DNA of 64,000 bases from Rummeliibacillus pycnus_A (GCF_044359855.1 NZ_CP132291.1:434001-498000), one strand, 5' to 3'. Shown: positions 38,163-47,447, numbered from the stretch's first letter. Notes: generated from the letters alone by a model not told the origin. Numbers and translations: made by a program.

Positions 38163-39254
38163 TCACTGTATTCGTAATTCTGAATTTTTATCGAAAAAGT
38201 GAGCAAATTCTAATTGCATTGAGAAGTTCAGTTGATCATCAGGACGTAGTGATTCTTTTGAATCGATTTTCCCTACAAAAGATTGACCTTCGATGGATGA
38301 AAAAACCATTTGTTCGGAACCGGTTAATTCTGTCATTTCAGCCTGCGAAGCAAACGTAAATATTTTGCTATGAGCTGGAACAGGTTTTGCTTTTGCAATA
38401 TATTCTGAACGAATACCCATGACAATTTCTCTTCCATTGTGTGCATTGAGTAGTGCATGGTGTTCCTCTGGTAAAGGTATTTTTAATGCACCAATTTGGA
38501 AAATACCTGATTCATATGTTCCGTTAAAGAAATTCATAGAAGGTGTGCCTATAAAGCCTGCAACAAAAATATTGGCCGGAATATCATAGACCTCTCTTGG
38601 TGTGCCTATTTGTTGAATGACTCCATCCTTCATGATGACAATTCGAGTAGCCATTGTCATGGCTTCCGTTTGATCATGCGTAACATAAATCGTTGTCGTT
38701 TTTAAGCTATTGTGCAATTTAATTATTTCTGTACGCATTTGTACTCGTAATTTGGAATCCAGGTTTGACAAAGGTTCATCCATTAAAAAGATATTGGCAT
38801 CACGTACAATTGCTCTACCTAAAGCAACACGTTGGCGCTGTCCACCAGAAAGAGCTTTTGGTTTACGCTTCAAATAGGGGGCCAAATCTAGAATTTTCGC
38901 CGCATTTTCAACTCTTTCTTGAATCTCTGTTTTCGGAACTTTTCTCATTTTCAGCCCAAACGCCATATTGTCAAAGACACTTAGATGTGGGTATAATGCA
39001 TAATTTTGAAATACCATGGCGATATTTCGATCCTTCGGTTGAACGTCATTCATCCGTTTTCCATCAATGAATAATTCCCCTTCCGAAATATCCTCAAGAC
39101 CAGCAATCATTCTTAAAGTTGTACTTTTACCGCATCCTGATGGACCAACAAACACGATAAATTCTTGATCTTCGATTTCTATATTAAATTCAGAAACTGC
39201 TTTAACTTTTGCGTCATAAATCTTGGAAACTCCTCTTAGGGTTAATGTAGACAT
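38163..39254 (-). CDS. Sugar ABC transporter ATP-binding protein (MsmX/UgpC-like)
   Basis: ATPase of 363 residues with Walker A GPSGCGKST at 37-45, signature LSGGQRQR near 135, Walker B FLMDEP, and a C-terminal TOBE/OB domain typical of the MalK group. It powers the MalF/MalG pair. In B. subtilis MsmX serves many sugar importers and is encoded elsewhere; here it lies inside the cluster, 20 bp after the ROK kinase gene. Confidence 0.9.
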   Translation of the reverse strand: MSTLTLRGVSKIYDAKVKAVSEFNIEIEDQEFIVFVGPSGCGKSTTLRMIAGLEDISEGELFIDGKRMNDVQPKDRNIAMVFQNYALYPHLSVFDNMAFGLKMRKVPKTEIQERVENAAKILDLAPYLKRKPKALSGGQRQRVALGRAIVRDANIFLMDEPLSNLDSKLRVQMRTEIIKLHNSLKTTTIYVTHDQTEAMTMATRIVIMKDGVIQQIGTPREVYDIPANIFVAGFIGTPSMNFFNGTYESGIFQIGALKIPLPEEHHALLNAHNGREIVMGIRSEYIAKAKPVPAHSKIFTFASQAEMTELTGSEQMVFSSIEGQSFVGKIDSKESLRPDDQLNFSMQLEFAHFFDKNSELRIQ

Positions 39255-39274
39255 TCTTTATCACATCCTTTTAC

Positions 39275-40162
39275 TTAATCTTGTACAAGTAAGGCTGCTC
39301 CAAGCATTCCAGATTCGTTGCCAAAAATGGCTCTTCTTATTTCAAGTGGTTGCAATTTTAAAGGGTTTACTTTATCAATCAACAAGTCCCACCAATCATT
39401 AGCGGATTCTGAAACGCCACCGCCAATAACAACGCAATCAATATCTAATACGGCCTGCAAATTGGATATGACGAGTGATAAATCTGTTAAAAATCGTTCT
39501 CTCACTTCAATTGCATTTTGCTGCCCATTAGCTGCTAATCGAAATAGTTGCTGAGGTGTAACGAATGCATTAGTTACGGGGTCAATAACACGTTTTTCTG
39601 CAATTAATCTTCTTATCGCTGTGCCTGAAACATATTGTTCGCTACATCCTTTTCTACCGCAACCGCACGGTAAACCATGTGGATACAAAATTAAATGACC
39701 GACTTCACCTGCCCCACCATGAGCACCATTCATCACCTTGCCATCAAATACAAGTCCACCACCTAGACAAGTGCCTATTGTTAAACAGATCACACGGTCG
39801 AATGCCTTTCCTGCACCTAACTTGGCTTCAGCAAGTGCGGCACAATTTGCGTCATTATTAACTTCTACTCGAATTTTGGTAGCAGCTTCTAGCTGTGACT
39901 TTACTTCTGTCCCTTCCCAGCCTTCTAACTCTTTTTCATAAAGGATAATTCCTCTTTCGTAATCAACCATTCCCCTTGTGCCAATTCCAATTCCAATGAC
40001 ATCCGGATATTCGACAAGTAACTTCTGAATTTCATTTTCTAAATAGGGATATACCGGTATTTTAGTAGGAATTGTAACATCTTTGAGTACTTTTTTTGTT
40101 TTAGAGATAACTCCCAAACGTATTTTAGTACCTCCAATATCAATACCAATTATTGAACCCAT
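39275..40162 (-). CDS. ROK-family sugar kinase (glucokinase-like)
   Basis: Kinase of 295 residues. ATP-phosphate loop DIGGTKIRLG near 7-16, catalytic Asp in VNNDANCAALAE near 100, and the zinc site CGCGRKGCSEQY near 165-176 that marks the ROK family. It should phosphorylate glucose freed by the GH13 enzymes. The ATG at 40162 follows GGAGGTGAATAAG. It starts immediately after the GH13 gene stop, so translation is coupled. Confidence 0.88.
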   Translation of the reverse strand: MGSIIGIDIGGTKIRLGVISKTKKVLKDVTIPTKIPVYPYLENEIQKLLVEYPDVIGIGIGTRGMVDYERGIILYEKELEGWEGTEVKSQLEAATKIRVEVNNDANCAALAEAKLGAGKAFDRVICLTIGTCLGGGLVFDGKVMNGAHGGAGEVGHLILYPHGLPCGCGRKGCSEQYVSGTAIRRLIAEKRVIDPVTNAFVTPQQLFRLAANGQQNAIEVRERFLTDLSLVISNLQAVLDIDCVVIGGGVSESANDWWDLLIDKVNPLKLQPLEIRRAIFGNESGMLGAALLVQD

Positions 40163-40163
40163 C

Positions 40164-41855
40164 TTATTCACCTCCAACTTCGATTACAAAGGCTTCATAC
40201 GGTCGAACGATGATTGTGCCATAGGCAATTAAGGGACATTCATAATTAGCAATGATGATTTTCCCTTGTTTATCGTCCACTTCAAAGTTCTCCCAAGATA
40301 TTTGCTCTGTTTCTCCATAAAAATTGGCTACTATAATCCATTCCTGATTGCCTAATTTTCGTTTATAAACAAAAAGGCTTGGGTGTTCACGTAATAGTGA
40401 TTGAAACGATCCATAAGTAAGAATGTCATACTCTTTTCTTAACTGAATTAGTCTTTGATAGGTGTAAAAAATGGATGAAGTCTTTTTTAATGCATTTTCT
40501 ACATTGATTTTCGAAGTATTTTCATTTAGATCAATCCATGGTTTACCTGTTGTAAAACCACCTGATGAAGTCCATTGCATTGGTGTCCTTGCATTATCAC
40601 GGCCCTTAGCGTAGATGCTTTCCATGATTTCTTCATGTGAATTTCCTTGTTGACGTTTGGCACGATACATATTTAATGTTTCAATATCACGATATTCTTG
40701 AATATCTTGAAATCTCACATTTGTCATCCCAATTTCTTCACCCTGATAGATAAATGGTGTTCCTTGCATCATATGAAGGCAAATAGCTAACATTTTCCCT
40801 GATAACTCTCGATACATCTCACTATCATTACCAAACCTTGATATAATGCGAGGCTGATCGTGATTATTCCAATACAAACTGTTCCAACCAACATCGTGGA
40901 GTTCGAGCTGCCATTTTTCCATAGTACGTTTTAAATTAATAAAATCTAAAGGCTTGAGATCCCATTTTTCATAAGGGCCGCTATCTAAATCCATATGTTC
41001 AAAAGTGAATATCATCTGAAGTTCTTTATTATCTGGATTTGTATAGATTTTGGCACATTCAGAAGTCGTACCAGGCATTTCCCCGACAGTTAATACATCA
41101 TACTGCTGCAAAACTTTTTCATGCATATCTTTTAAATAGGAATGAATCTTTGGACCATTTATAAAAAATGGACTGCCATCACCAAATTGATGATGAGGCT
41201 GAATTTCTCCATCTAGTAATCTACTATCTTTTGATATAAAGTTAATGACATCCATTCGGAAACCACCAATCCCCTTATCAAGCCAAAACTTCATCACAGC
41301 AAATACTTCATTTCGTACTTGCGGGTTTTCCCAGTTTAGATCTGGCTGCTTCTTCGAAAATAAGTGTAAATAATACTCACCTGTTTGCTCATCTTTTTCC
41401 CAAGCACTACCTGAAAAAACGGAGCCCCAATTATTAGGAGGCTGTTCCTTTTGACTATCACGCCAAATATAGTAATCGCGGTACTTTGAGTGGAGAGAGG
41501 AACGAGATTCTACAAACCAAGCATGTTCATCTGAAGTATGGTTAACGACAAGGTCCATGATAATTCGGATTCCATGCTGTCTACCTTGTATTATCAATTC
41601 TTCAAAGTCTTCCATCGTTCCGAATTCTTCCATGATCTTGAAGTAATTTCGAATATCATATCCGTTATCATCATTTGGAGAATCATAAATAGGACTAAGC
41701 CAAATGACTTCAACTCCTAAGCGCTGTAAATAACCCAGTTTTGAAATGATGCCTCGTAAATCTCCGATTCCATCACCATTCGAATCCATGAAACTTCGCG
41801 GATATATTTGATAAACTACACTTCGTTTCCACCAAGGTTCCTGTAACTGAACCAT
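40164..41855 (-). CDS. Oligo-1,6-glucosidase-like GH13 enzyme
   Basis: GH13 enzyme of 563 residues. Catalytic residues: nucleophile D202 in GFRMDVI, acid/base E259 in TVGEMPG, and D333 in NNHDQPR. Valine directly after the nucleophile is typical of oligo-1,6-glucosidases, suggesting isomaltose-type substrates, in contrast to alanine in the GH13 enzyme at 31968. First gene of the cluster, with a LacI-type operator about 60 bp upstream. The ATG at 41855 follows TTGGAGTG; the frame is open 13 codons further. Confidence 0.9.
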   Translation of the reverse strand: MVQLQEPWWKRSVVYQIYPRSFMDSNGDGIGDLRGIISKLGYLQRLGVEVIWLSPIYDSPNDDNGYDIRNYFKIMEEFGTMEDFEELIIQGRQHGIRIIMDLVVNHTSDEHAWFVESRSSLHSKYRDYYIWRDSQKEQPPNNWGSVFSGSAWEKDEQTGEYYLHLFSKKQPDLNWENPQVRNEVFAVMKFWLDKGIGGFRMDVINFISKDSRLLDGEIQPHHQFGDGSPFFINGPKIHSYLKDMHEKVLQQYDVLTVGEMPGTTSECAKIYTNPDNKELQMIFTFEHMDLDSGPYEKWDLKPLDFINLKRTMEKWQLELHDVGWNSLYWNNHDQPRIISRFGNDSEMYRELSGKMLAICLHMMQGTPFIYQGEEIGMTNVRFQDIQEYRDIETLNMYRAKRQQGNSHEEIMESIYAKGRDNARTPMQWTSSGGFTTGKPWIDLNENTSKINVENALKKTSSIFYTYQRLIQLRKEYDILTYGSFQSLLREHPSLFVYKRKLGNQEWIIVANFYGETEQISWENFEVDDKQGKIIIANYECPLIAYGTIIVRPYEAFVIEVGGE

Positions 41856-41913
41856 CCCATCACTCCAATCTAAACCGTTAAGAAAGATGACCAATTGTAA
41901 TTACCTATACTTA

Positions 41914-41927
41914 TGCAAACGGTTGCA
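41914..41927 (-). promoter_or_regulatory. LacI/MalR-type operator at the head of the alpha-glucoside cluster
   Basis: TGCAAACGGTTGCA is a palindrome except at the two bases flanking the central CG. It lies 59 bp upstream of the first GH13 start and matches the operator before the binding-protein gene. Confidence 0.7.
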
Positions 41928-42009
41928 CATCCATGCTAAATAAAAGAGCATAATTTTGGGTTTTCGATGATGTAGATGTAGGTAACTACTATATTTATGC
42001 ATAAAAAAA

Positions 42010-42036
42010 GATTGATACGATTTCTCGATATCAATC
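42010..42036 (-). terminator. Terminator overlapping the DUF1648 gene stop
   Basis: GATTGATA / TATCAATC stem with an 11-nt loop, followed on the minus strand by seven T. It overlaps the stop codon at 42031. Confidence 0.8.
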
Positions 42037-42537
42037 CATATCCAAGTCTTTAACTGATGAAATCAGTGTCATAATAGTGGGAAAGAGAATTATTAATGCA
42101 AGAATAATCCATATTGCTCCTTCTAAAACCGCTCTATTTCCTTGTGCAATATGAATCGTTTCCCAAATAACTAATGCAAATAAAAGAAAGCTCATGTTTC
42201 TAATAAATGATAGCATTAGAATACTCTGTTTAATAATCCGTTCCATATTTGAATCGATCTTTCCGATTGGAGAATTATGCCATTCTGGATGAGTTTCTAA
42301 AAATTGAAGTGCAATACCAACTAAAAGAGTAATAAATGGTAATAAAAACAATTCCCATTTCGGTCCATACCGATCGATTTCTCCTTTAAAACCAAAGTGT
42401 GTCGGAACTTTAGCAGGAAGATTGGACCAATTAAGAATTAAATAGGCTAAAGACGCAACAAACAATGCAATTCCGACAGTATCCATTAAATGCATTAACG
42501 TCGTCTTTTTTATAATAGTTGTCGTTCCTTGCTCCAT
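42031..42537 (-). CDS. DUF1648 domain membrane protein
   Basis: Protein of 168 residues with about four membrane helices. Residues about 30-75 form the DUF1648 motif (LPAKVPTHFGFKGEIDRYGPK), found in SdpI-like immunity and other membrane proteins. The remaining part does not show the SdpI C-terminal domain clearly, so no immunity role is claimed. Monocistronic with its own terminator. Confidence 0.75.
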   Translation of the reverse strand: MEQGTTTIIKKTTLMHLMDTVGIALFVASLAYLILNWSNLPAKVPTHFGFKGEIDRYGPKWELFLLPFITLLVGIALQFLETHPEWHNSPIGKIDSNMERIIKQSILMLSFIRNMSFLLFALVIWETIHIAQGNRAVLEGAIWIILALIILFPTIMTLISSVKDLDMD

Positions 42538-42773
42538 TTCAAACCCACCTTTAAATTATTTAGAAGTAGAATTAGAAAGAGGCTATCTTTCAACTCTACT
42601 GAGAAATTTTTGTCTACTTATAATTATGTGCAAAAATCTGAATATTTATGTATTGAATTAATGTAACGAATAAAACTAATGAAAATTTAGTTTTTTATAT
42701 CTTTCTAAAGGATAAAGTTGACTGTAGTTGAGTTATCCAACAACTTTTTATAAGGCTTTATTTAACTATCTGA

Positions 42774-43280
42774 ATCAATTTCATAAATCTATTTTTAGTT
42801 TTAATTACGAATTTTACTATTCAGATATGGATGTTCCGCTACAGACGGCGCTTTCCACGAGCTTGGCTTCAATCTCCTCGTCATTATGTTAAAGGTACTT
42901 ATAAATCTGTTTGCTGCATGATGTGGAATTAGCTTCGCTTTCCGCGGGCGAGCGTTGAGCCTCCTTGGGGCAACCGGATGTTGGTCACGGAGTCGTTGCC
43001 ACAGGACGTGGCGTTCTTAGACTCCGTTCCTTAACCGCCCTGCGGGGTCTCACCTGTCTCGCTTTCCCGTAGGAGTCTTCGCTAATTCCACATCAACAAA
43101 TTTAGCAATACAAGATTTTCATCTACTTTTACTTAATCATTGCATTTACTTCGTTCCTGCGTGGCTTTCAGCTCAAGCTTTTCCCGTAGGACTCTGAATG
43201 AACCTCACTGAATTACCCTCGCACTAAGGAAATGCGAATGCATTTTCGAGGAGTCGCCGTCTTCCGCTCCACAATCAACA
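42774..43280. repeat. Composite nested palindromic repeat, copy C
   Basis: The outer unit matches copy A (27997-28195): the AT-rich leader, ACAGACGGCGCTTTCCACG, and the end CGCCGTCTTCCGCTCCACAA. It is interrupted twice. A 265-bp insertion (42884-43148) carries a complete inner element with 15-bp inverted ends at 42919-42933 and 43081-43095. A second insertion of about 60 bp (43192-43251) contains a small hairpin (AAATGC / GCATTT). The flanks 42538-42773 and 43281-43355 hold no gene. Confidence 0.75.
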
Positions 43281-43355
43281 AAATTGAATAAAATTATTTG
43301 TTCGTATATTTTATATTAACTTTGCATTATGAAATCGATTCATCTAAAAAAATAA

Positions 43356-43400
43356 GATTACAGCAAAATACATCATAGTCTGATGATTTTTGCTGTAATC
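43356..43400 (-). terminator. Terminator of the DedA-PAP2 gene
   Basis: 20-bp inverted repeat (43356-43375 with 43381-43400) with two mismatches and a T-rich tail on the minus strand, 145 bp after the stop. Confidence 0.75.
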
Positions 43401-43544
43401 CTAAATCCTTAATAGTGATTGCATTCCATAGTAAGTTTATGTTCAATCAATTACATAGTTGTAAATTAATTCACTTCCCCAAATCTTAAACTCTATATAA
43501 GAGAGATCTTCAATTCTTTTAGCATACTCTACTCCATTCAACTT

Positions 43545-44849
43545 TTAGCTGTCGGCTTGAACGTCCATGCTTTTAAGTAATTGGAAAAATTCAAGGAGAA
43601 GAATATTTAGCCCGAGCCACACGCCACCAAATACATATCCAGCCGCCACATCACTTGGAATTTCCATTTTAAGATATATAAAACTTATGGCAATAAAGAA
43701 AAGTATAATTAGTCCAACAATTGAAACGAATGTCTTTACCCAAATTTTACTTAATATACGAACAAATAGAAAGATAAAGAATCCATAAATCACCATAATC
43801 ATTAAGGATTTTTCACTTGGGAAAGCAGGAATAAGATCATTTATTAGATAATTATGATTAGGAGAAAAGGTATGGAAAATTCGCGTTAAACTATCTTCAT
43901 AAAGTTCGCCACCAAGTACAACAACCACAAGGGCTGTTATATACATGATTCTATCGTGTTTTTTCAATACAATACAAATTAGTGAGAAAAGTATTAGAAC
44001 AATCAGAAATGCCCAAGACCCCATTGATGAGAATTTAAGCATAAATTCAGTCCATCCTTTATTGAAAATTAAAGGTATCAATGTCCCTATAAGTTCATTA
44101 AAATCCTGAAATTCATTTCCGAGAAAGTCTTGAATCATTCCAATCATTAATATAATTAGTCCTAAAGTGGCCAAAGCTGTAAAAGATAAAAATAACGCAG
44201 CTCGTTTTCGGGTATGAAATATTTGTAAAGAAAAATGCAGAATTCGAATTGCTGTATTTTTAAGTTGCACTTTATATTTTTTGTATATATAAATTGCTAT
44301 GAGGATAACAGCTGCAACAATTCCACCTATAATCAAATACTTTTTAATTGAACTTTGAAACTTATCCCATTGAGGACCTAATATCTTTCCAAAGGTGATA
44401 AACACTGTTACCCACAGAAAAGCCCCAAAGTACGCAAACAGTGCAAATATACGAAACGGTATCCGGGTAGCCCCTGAAAAATAGCCAGTAATATGTCTAA
44501 CCCCAGGAATGAAAAAGGCAATAATCAACAACTTATTCCCATGTAAACTAAACCATTGAGATGTTTTCTTAATTCTCTCCGGCCCAAAATGAAGATAATG
44601 GCCATATTTCTCGAAAAAAGGAGTACCTAACTTATAACCTACCCAATAAGAAAAGGTCATTCCAGTAGATGCTCCAAGTCCAGCAATCAAGATGCTAAGA
44701 ATCCAGTTCAAATGACCTTGGTATACAAGAAACCCACTGTAACTCATAAGAACTTCCCCAGGTAATGGAAAGGCAATCAATTCCAAAAAAAGTGCGACAA
44801 ATAAGACAATATATCCGTACTGATCCATATATCCAGTAATATTATCCAT
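43545..44849 (-). CDS. DedA (VTT) / degenerate PAP2 fusion membrane protein
   Basis: Membrane protein of 434 residues. Residues 1 to about 200 form a DedA/VTT domain with the conserved PLPGE near 28-32 and FIPGVRHITGYFSG near 111-124, a family linked to lipid flipping. Residues about 210-430 align with the PAP2 phosphatase fold, but key residues are missing: the usual PSGH reads PSEKS, and the histidine before PSDVxAG is replaced by glutamate (MEIPSDVAAG). The K-x6-RP motif is also not recognisable. The PAP2 part is therefore probably not an active phosphatase. Monocistronic. Confidence 0.82.
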   Translation of the reverse strand: MDNITGYMDQYGYIVLFVALFLELIAFPLPGEVLMSYSGFLVYQGHLNWILSILIAGLGASTGMTFSYWVGYKLGTPFFEKYGHYLHFGPERIKKTSQWFSLHGNKLLIIAFFIPGVRHITGYFSGATRIPFRIFALFAYFGAFLWVTVFITFGKILGPQWDKFQSSIKKYLIIGGIVAAVILIAIYIYKKYKVQLKNTAIRILHFSLQIFHTRKRAALFLSFTALATLGLIILMIGMIQDFLGNEFQDFNELIGTLIPLIFNKGWTEFMLKFSSMGSWAFLIVLILFSLICIVLKKHDRIMYITALVVVVLGGELYEDSLTRIFHTFSPNHNYLINDLIPAFPSEKSLMIMVIYGFFIFLFVRILSKIWVKTFVSIVGLIILFFIAISFIYLKMEIPSDVAAGYVFGGVWLGLNILLLEFFQLLKSMDVQADS

Positions 44850-44923
44850 GATTTATCCCCCCTTTTTTAATACAGCTTTAAGTTGATATTTAGAGTATTT
44901 TCATTTGCTTGTTTAATTAAACA

Positions 44924-44956
44924 AAAAAACAATTCAGAAGCCCTGAATTGTTTTTT
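44924..44956 (-). terminator. Terminator downstream of the small membrane-protein relic
   Basis: AAAACAATTCAG / CTGAATTGTTTT stem with 5-nt loop and long T runs on both sides. It lies 45 bp after the relic at 45001-45321. Confidence 0.8.
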
Positions 44957-45000
44957 ATTTTATTTATTTTAAATTGAATTAATATGCTTAACTACTTCTC

Positions 45001-45321
45001 CTATATGGACCTATTTATTGTAATTGTTTCTGTATTAATTTGATTAAGAATGGTATCAATGCAGTTGTATAAATCACCACCATGTGTTGTCGGTTCTTTT
45101 GATGCATATTATACTTTTACGTTAGGCTTAGAAGGACACAATTCTATACTCTTTTCATCTTTACTGCTTTCTGTTCAAGTTGCTACATTTTTATATACCT
45201 GAGCAGCTGCTTCTTTTTGAACATTATCTTAGGAAGTCGCAATCCAAGCAAAGACGAACAGTATCATTAGACCAATAACCGAGGCAAAACCCATCGTCTT
45301 CCATAAAGTTTTATAGTCCAA
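45001..45321 (-). pseudogene. Relic of a small membrane-anchored protein
   Basis: From a TTG at 45321 with GAAAGGGG upstream, one minus-strand frame stays coding-like for 107 codons but contains three internal stops (TAA at 45231-45229, TGA at 45177-45175, and a TAA before the last third). It begins with a short cytoplasmic tail and a 20-residue membrane helix (GFASVIGLMILFVFAWIA) followed by a polar part. A terminator follows. No family recognised. Confidence 0.5.
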
Positions 45322-45346
45322 TAAACAATCCCCTTTCCGCCTAAAA

Positions 45347-45364
45347 ATGTAAGCGCTTAAACAT
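45347..45364. promoter_or_regulatory. Candidate cre-like operator
   Basis: ATGTAAGCGCTTAAACAT, with the palindromic core AAGCGCTT, fits cre with one mismatch. It lies 26 bp upstream of the relic start and 175 bp before the aldo/keto reductase. Confidence 0.35.
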
Positions 45365-45538
45365 TTTAGTATCAAGACGTTTAATACTAATTACACTAAA
45401 CTATGATTTAAATGATTTAGCTATGTATAAATTGTTTAGGTTTGAATGTAGTATAAAATATAAGAGGAAATATATATTCTTAGATTTCTCATTCAGTACG
45501 TGGTAAAATATGTATTCAGAAAAGGAGGAGTGATTGAT

Positions 45539-46378
45539 ATGACAAATCAAACTGTTACATTAAACAACGGAGTACATATACCTGCAGTCGGTTATGGAAC
45601 TTTTCGTGTAAAAGATAGTGATGAGCTTGCTGAAAAGGTTACACTAGCAATTAAAGAAGGCTACCGACATATTGATACAGCACATATTTATGGTAACGAA
45701 GAAAGTGTTGGTCGAGATATCAAAAAAGCTATAGATGAAGGCCTAGTGAGTCGTGAAGAATTATTTGTCACTTCTAAAGTTTGGAATGACGGACTTACTT
45801 ATGATGAAACTATTGAAGCTTACGAAGAAAGCATTCGAAAATTAGGTCTTGATTATTTAGATCTTTATATCATTCACTGGCCTGGTCAAGATGACAACTA
45901 TATTGAAGTATATAAAGCGCTTGAAGAACTATATAACAAAAACAAAGTTAAAACGATTGGTGTAAGTAACTTCCATGTTCATCATTTAGAAGAGTTACTT
46001 GCAAATACAACGGTTGTACCAGCAGTCAATCAAATTGAATTCCAACCTCGTCTAACACAAATGGAAGTTCGAGAATACTGCAAAAAACATGGAATTCAAG
46101 TGGAAGCTTGGTCACCACTTATGAATGGTGAAATTTTAAATGATCCAACACTTGTTGAAATCGCTGAAAAGTATCACAAATCAACAGCACAAGTCGTACT
46201 TAAATGGGATCTTCAAAATGACGTTATCACCATTCCAAAATCAATGACACCATCTCGTATTCGTGAAAACTTAGATATCTATGACTTTACTCTTTCAGGA
46301 GAAGAACTTGAAAAAATTTCTTCATTAAATGAAGATTTCCATTATGGTCCTGATCCCGAAGTTTATAATTTTAAATAA
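45539..46378 (+). CDS. Aldo/keto reductase (YvgN/YtbE-like)
   Basis: Protein of 279 residues of the AKR family. The catalytic tetrad is visible: D46 and Y51 in DTAHIYGNE, K80 in TSKVW, and H113 in IIHWPG. The C-terminal IPKSMTPSRIRENL binds NADP. It resembles B. subtilis YvgN/YtbE, which reduce glyoxal, methylglyoxal and other aldehydes. The ATG at 45539 follows AAAGGAGG; the frame is open 13 codons upstream. Confidence 0.9.
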   Translation: MTNQTVTLNNGVHIPAVGYGTFRVKDSDELAEKVTLAIKEGYRHIDTAHIYGNEESVGRDIKKAIDEGLVSREELFVTSKVWNDGLTYDETIEAYEESIRKLGLDYLDLYIIHWPGQDDNYIEVYKALEELYNKNKVKTIGVSNFHVHHLEELLANTTVVPAVNQIEFQPRLTQMEVREYCKKHGIQVEAWSPLMNGEILNDPTLVEIAEKYHKSTAQVVLKWDLQNDVITIPKSMTPSRIRENLDIYDFTLSGEELEKISSLNEDFHYGPDPEVYNFK

Positions 46379-46392
46379 TAAATAAAAAACAG

Positions 46393-46420
46393 AAAGCACA
46401 AACATTTTGTTTGTGCTTTT
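46393..46420 (+). terminator. Terminator of the aldo/keto reductase gene
   Basis: AAAGCACAAAC / GTTTGTGCTTT stem with 5-nt loop and T residues, 15 bp after the stop. Confidence 0.85.
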
Positions 46421-46519
46421 GATTTTATTAACAGAGCTTTTTATAATTTAATTACTAATATTAGTTACTTTGGATACAGTTCATTATTCTATTAGTAATT
46501 TTAATGCTTCTTTATTTGA

Positions 46520-46622
46520 TTATAATTTTAGTCTGTAAACTATTTCCCCATCTATTACTCTTCCATCTGATACAAAATCAAATTTTTCATATAAACGGCT
46601 CGCCAAAACTAATATTGGACTA
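46520..46622 (-). pseudogene. Relic of an acetyltransferase C-terminus (copy 1)
   Basis: The minus strand encodes a stop-free tail with ASRLYEKFDF and RVIDGEIVYRLK, typical of the last strand-helix-strand of GNAT acetyltransferases (N..A..LYEK.GF). Nothing upstream continues the fold in frame. A second, similar relic lies at 48990-49100. The rest of the 376-bp gap (46421-46519, 46623-46754) shows no intact gene. Confidence 0.5.
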
Positions 46623-46754
46623 GACTATAAACATAGCTTTGAACTTCTCTTTGCATCTAGTTCGAAAGGATTTATTCAATTAAATACTCTAGAAAGAGCT
46701 TTTCAAGTATTTCAATTGCCATGAGTGCTAATTAAGTTATGTACCTAAAAGTCA

Positions 46755-47447
46755 TTAACTCTGTGTCTGCATATAAACTTCTTCATACGGTTGAACAATG
46801 ACAAACCCGTCTCCTTCAAATCTCATTTGAATGGATTCACCGCTGCCTCTTCCAATGAAGGTTTTAAGTGAAATATCTGTTTGAAATTCAGGGTGAAGGT
46901 TTCCTGACCATGCAACAGTTGCATTTGGATCTGTAATAATTGGATTTCCTGGAGTTACACGTAAAGTAAGTGGTTCATAATGTGCCGTAATAGCAATCAT
47001 ACCAGTTCCTTCACACCGAACATTAAATAATCCACCTGCCATCATACCTGCTACCTTTTTCATAAGCTTAATATTGTGTTTGATAGATGGTTCGAATGCA
47101 AGTAGGTCATTTCCGTTTACATAAACTGCTTCGTCCTGTAAATAAAGAATAATGATTTTTTTCCCACTGTCAGCAAGATATAACTTTCCTTGCCCATTTG
47201 CTTTCATAAGAGCAGCACCCTCACCAGTAAAAGCCTTTTTGAACATAGCACCGATTCCATGTTCTAGAACACCTTCTCGTTCAAACTTAATACTTCCATT
47301 GTAAGCAACCATTGAACCAGCCTTGGCCCAAACAAGTCCATCAAGATTCACCTCCAACAAACGAGGTGTCTCTAATTCAAAAAAGCCTTCTCCTTTATCC
47401 ACTTGCTCTGTATTTTTGATAAATTCAGCAATCGAGTATTTATTCAT
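46755..47447 (-). CDS. AIM24 family protein
   Basis: Protein of 230 residues with the AIM24 beta-prism pattern: LEVNLDGLVWAKAGSMVAYNGSIKFE near 25-50 and many glycine turns. The yeast namesake is mitochondrial; bacterial members are of unknown function, some linked to stress. The ATG at 47447 is preferred because GAAAGGATG lies eight bases upstream; an ATG at 47456 is too close to it. Monocistronic. Confidence 0.82.
   Translation of the reverse strand: MNKYSIAEFIKNTEQVDKGEGFFELETPRLLEVNLDGLVWAKAGSMVAYNGSIKFEREGVLEHGIGAMFKKAFTGEGAALMKANGQGKLYLADSGKKIIILYLQDEAVYVNGNDLLAFEPSIKHNIKLMKKVAGMMAGGLFNVRCEGTGMIAITAHYEPLTLRVTPGNPIITDPNATVAWSGNLHPEFQTDISLKTFIGRGSGESIQMRFEGDGFVIVQPYEEVYMQTQS

Noticed and set aside
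42031..42537. SdpI-type immunity protein
   Set aside because: Only the DUF1648 part is seen; the SdpI C-terminal domain is not evident and no toxin genes are nearby.
42538..43544. A transposase for the repeat elements
   Set aside because: No frame longer than a few dozen codons and no catalytic motif; the elements are non-coding.
45061..45320. Stop-codon readthrough or recoding in the small membrane protein
   Set aside because: Three different stops of two kinds without any stem-loop or selenocysteine context; a pseudogene is simpler.
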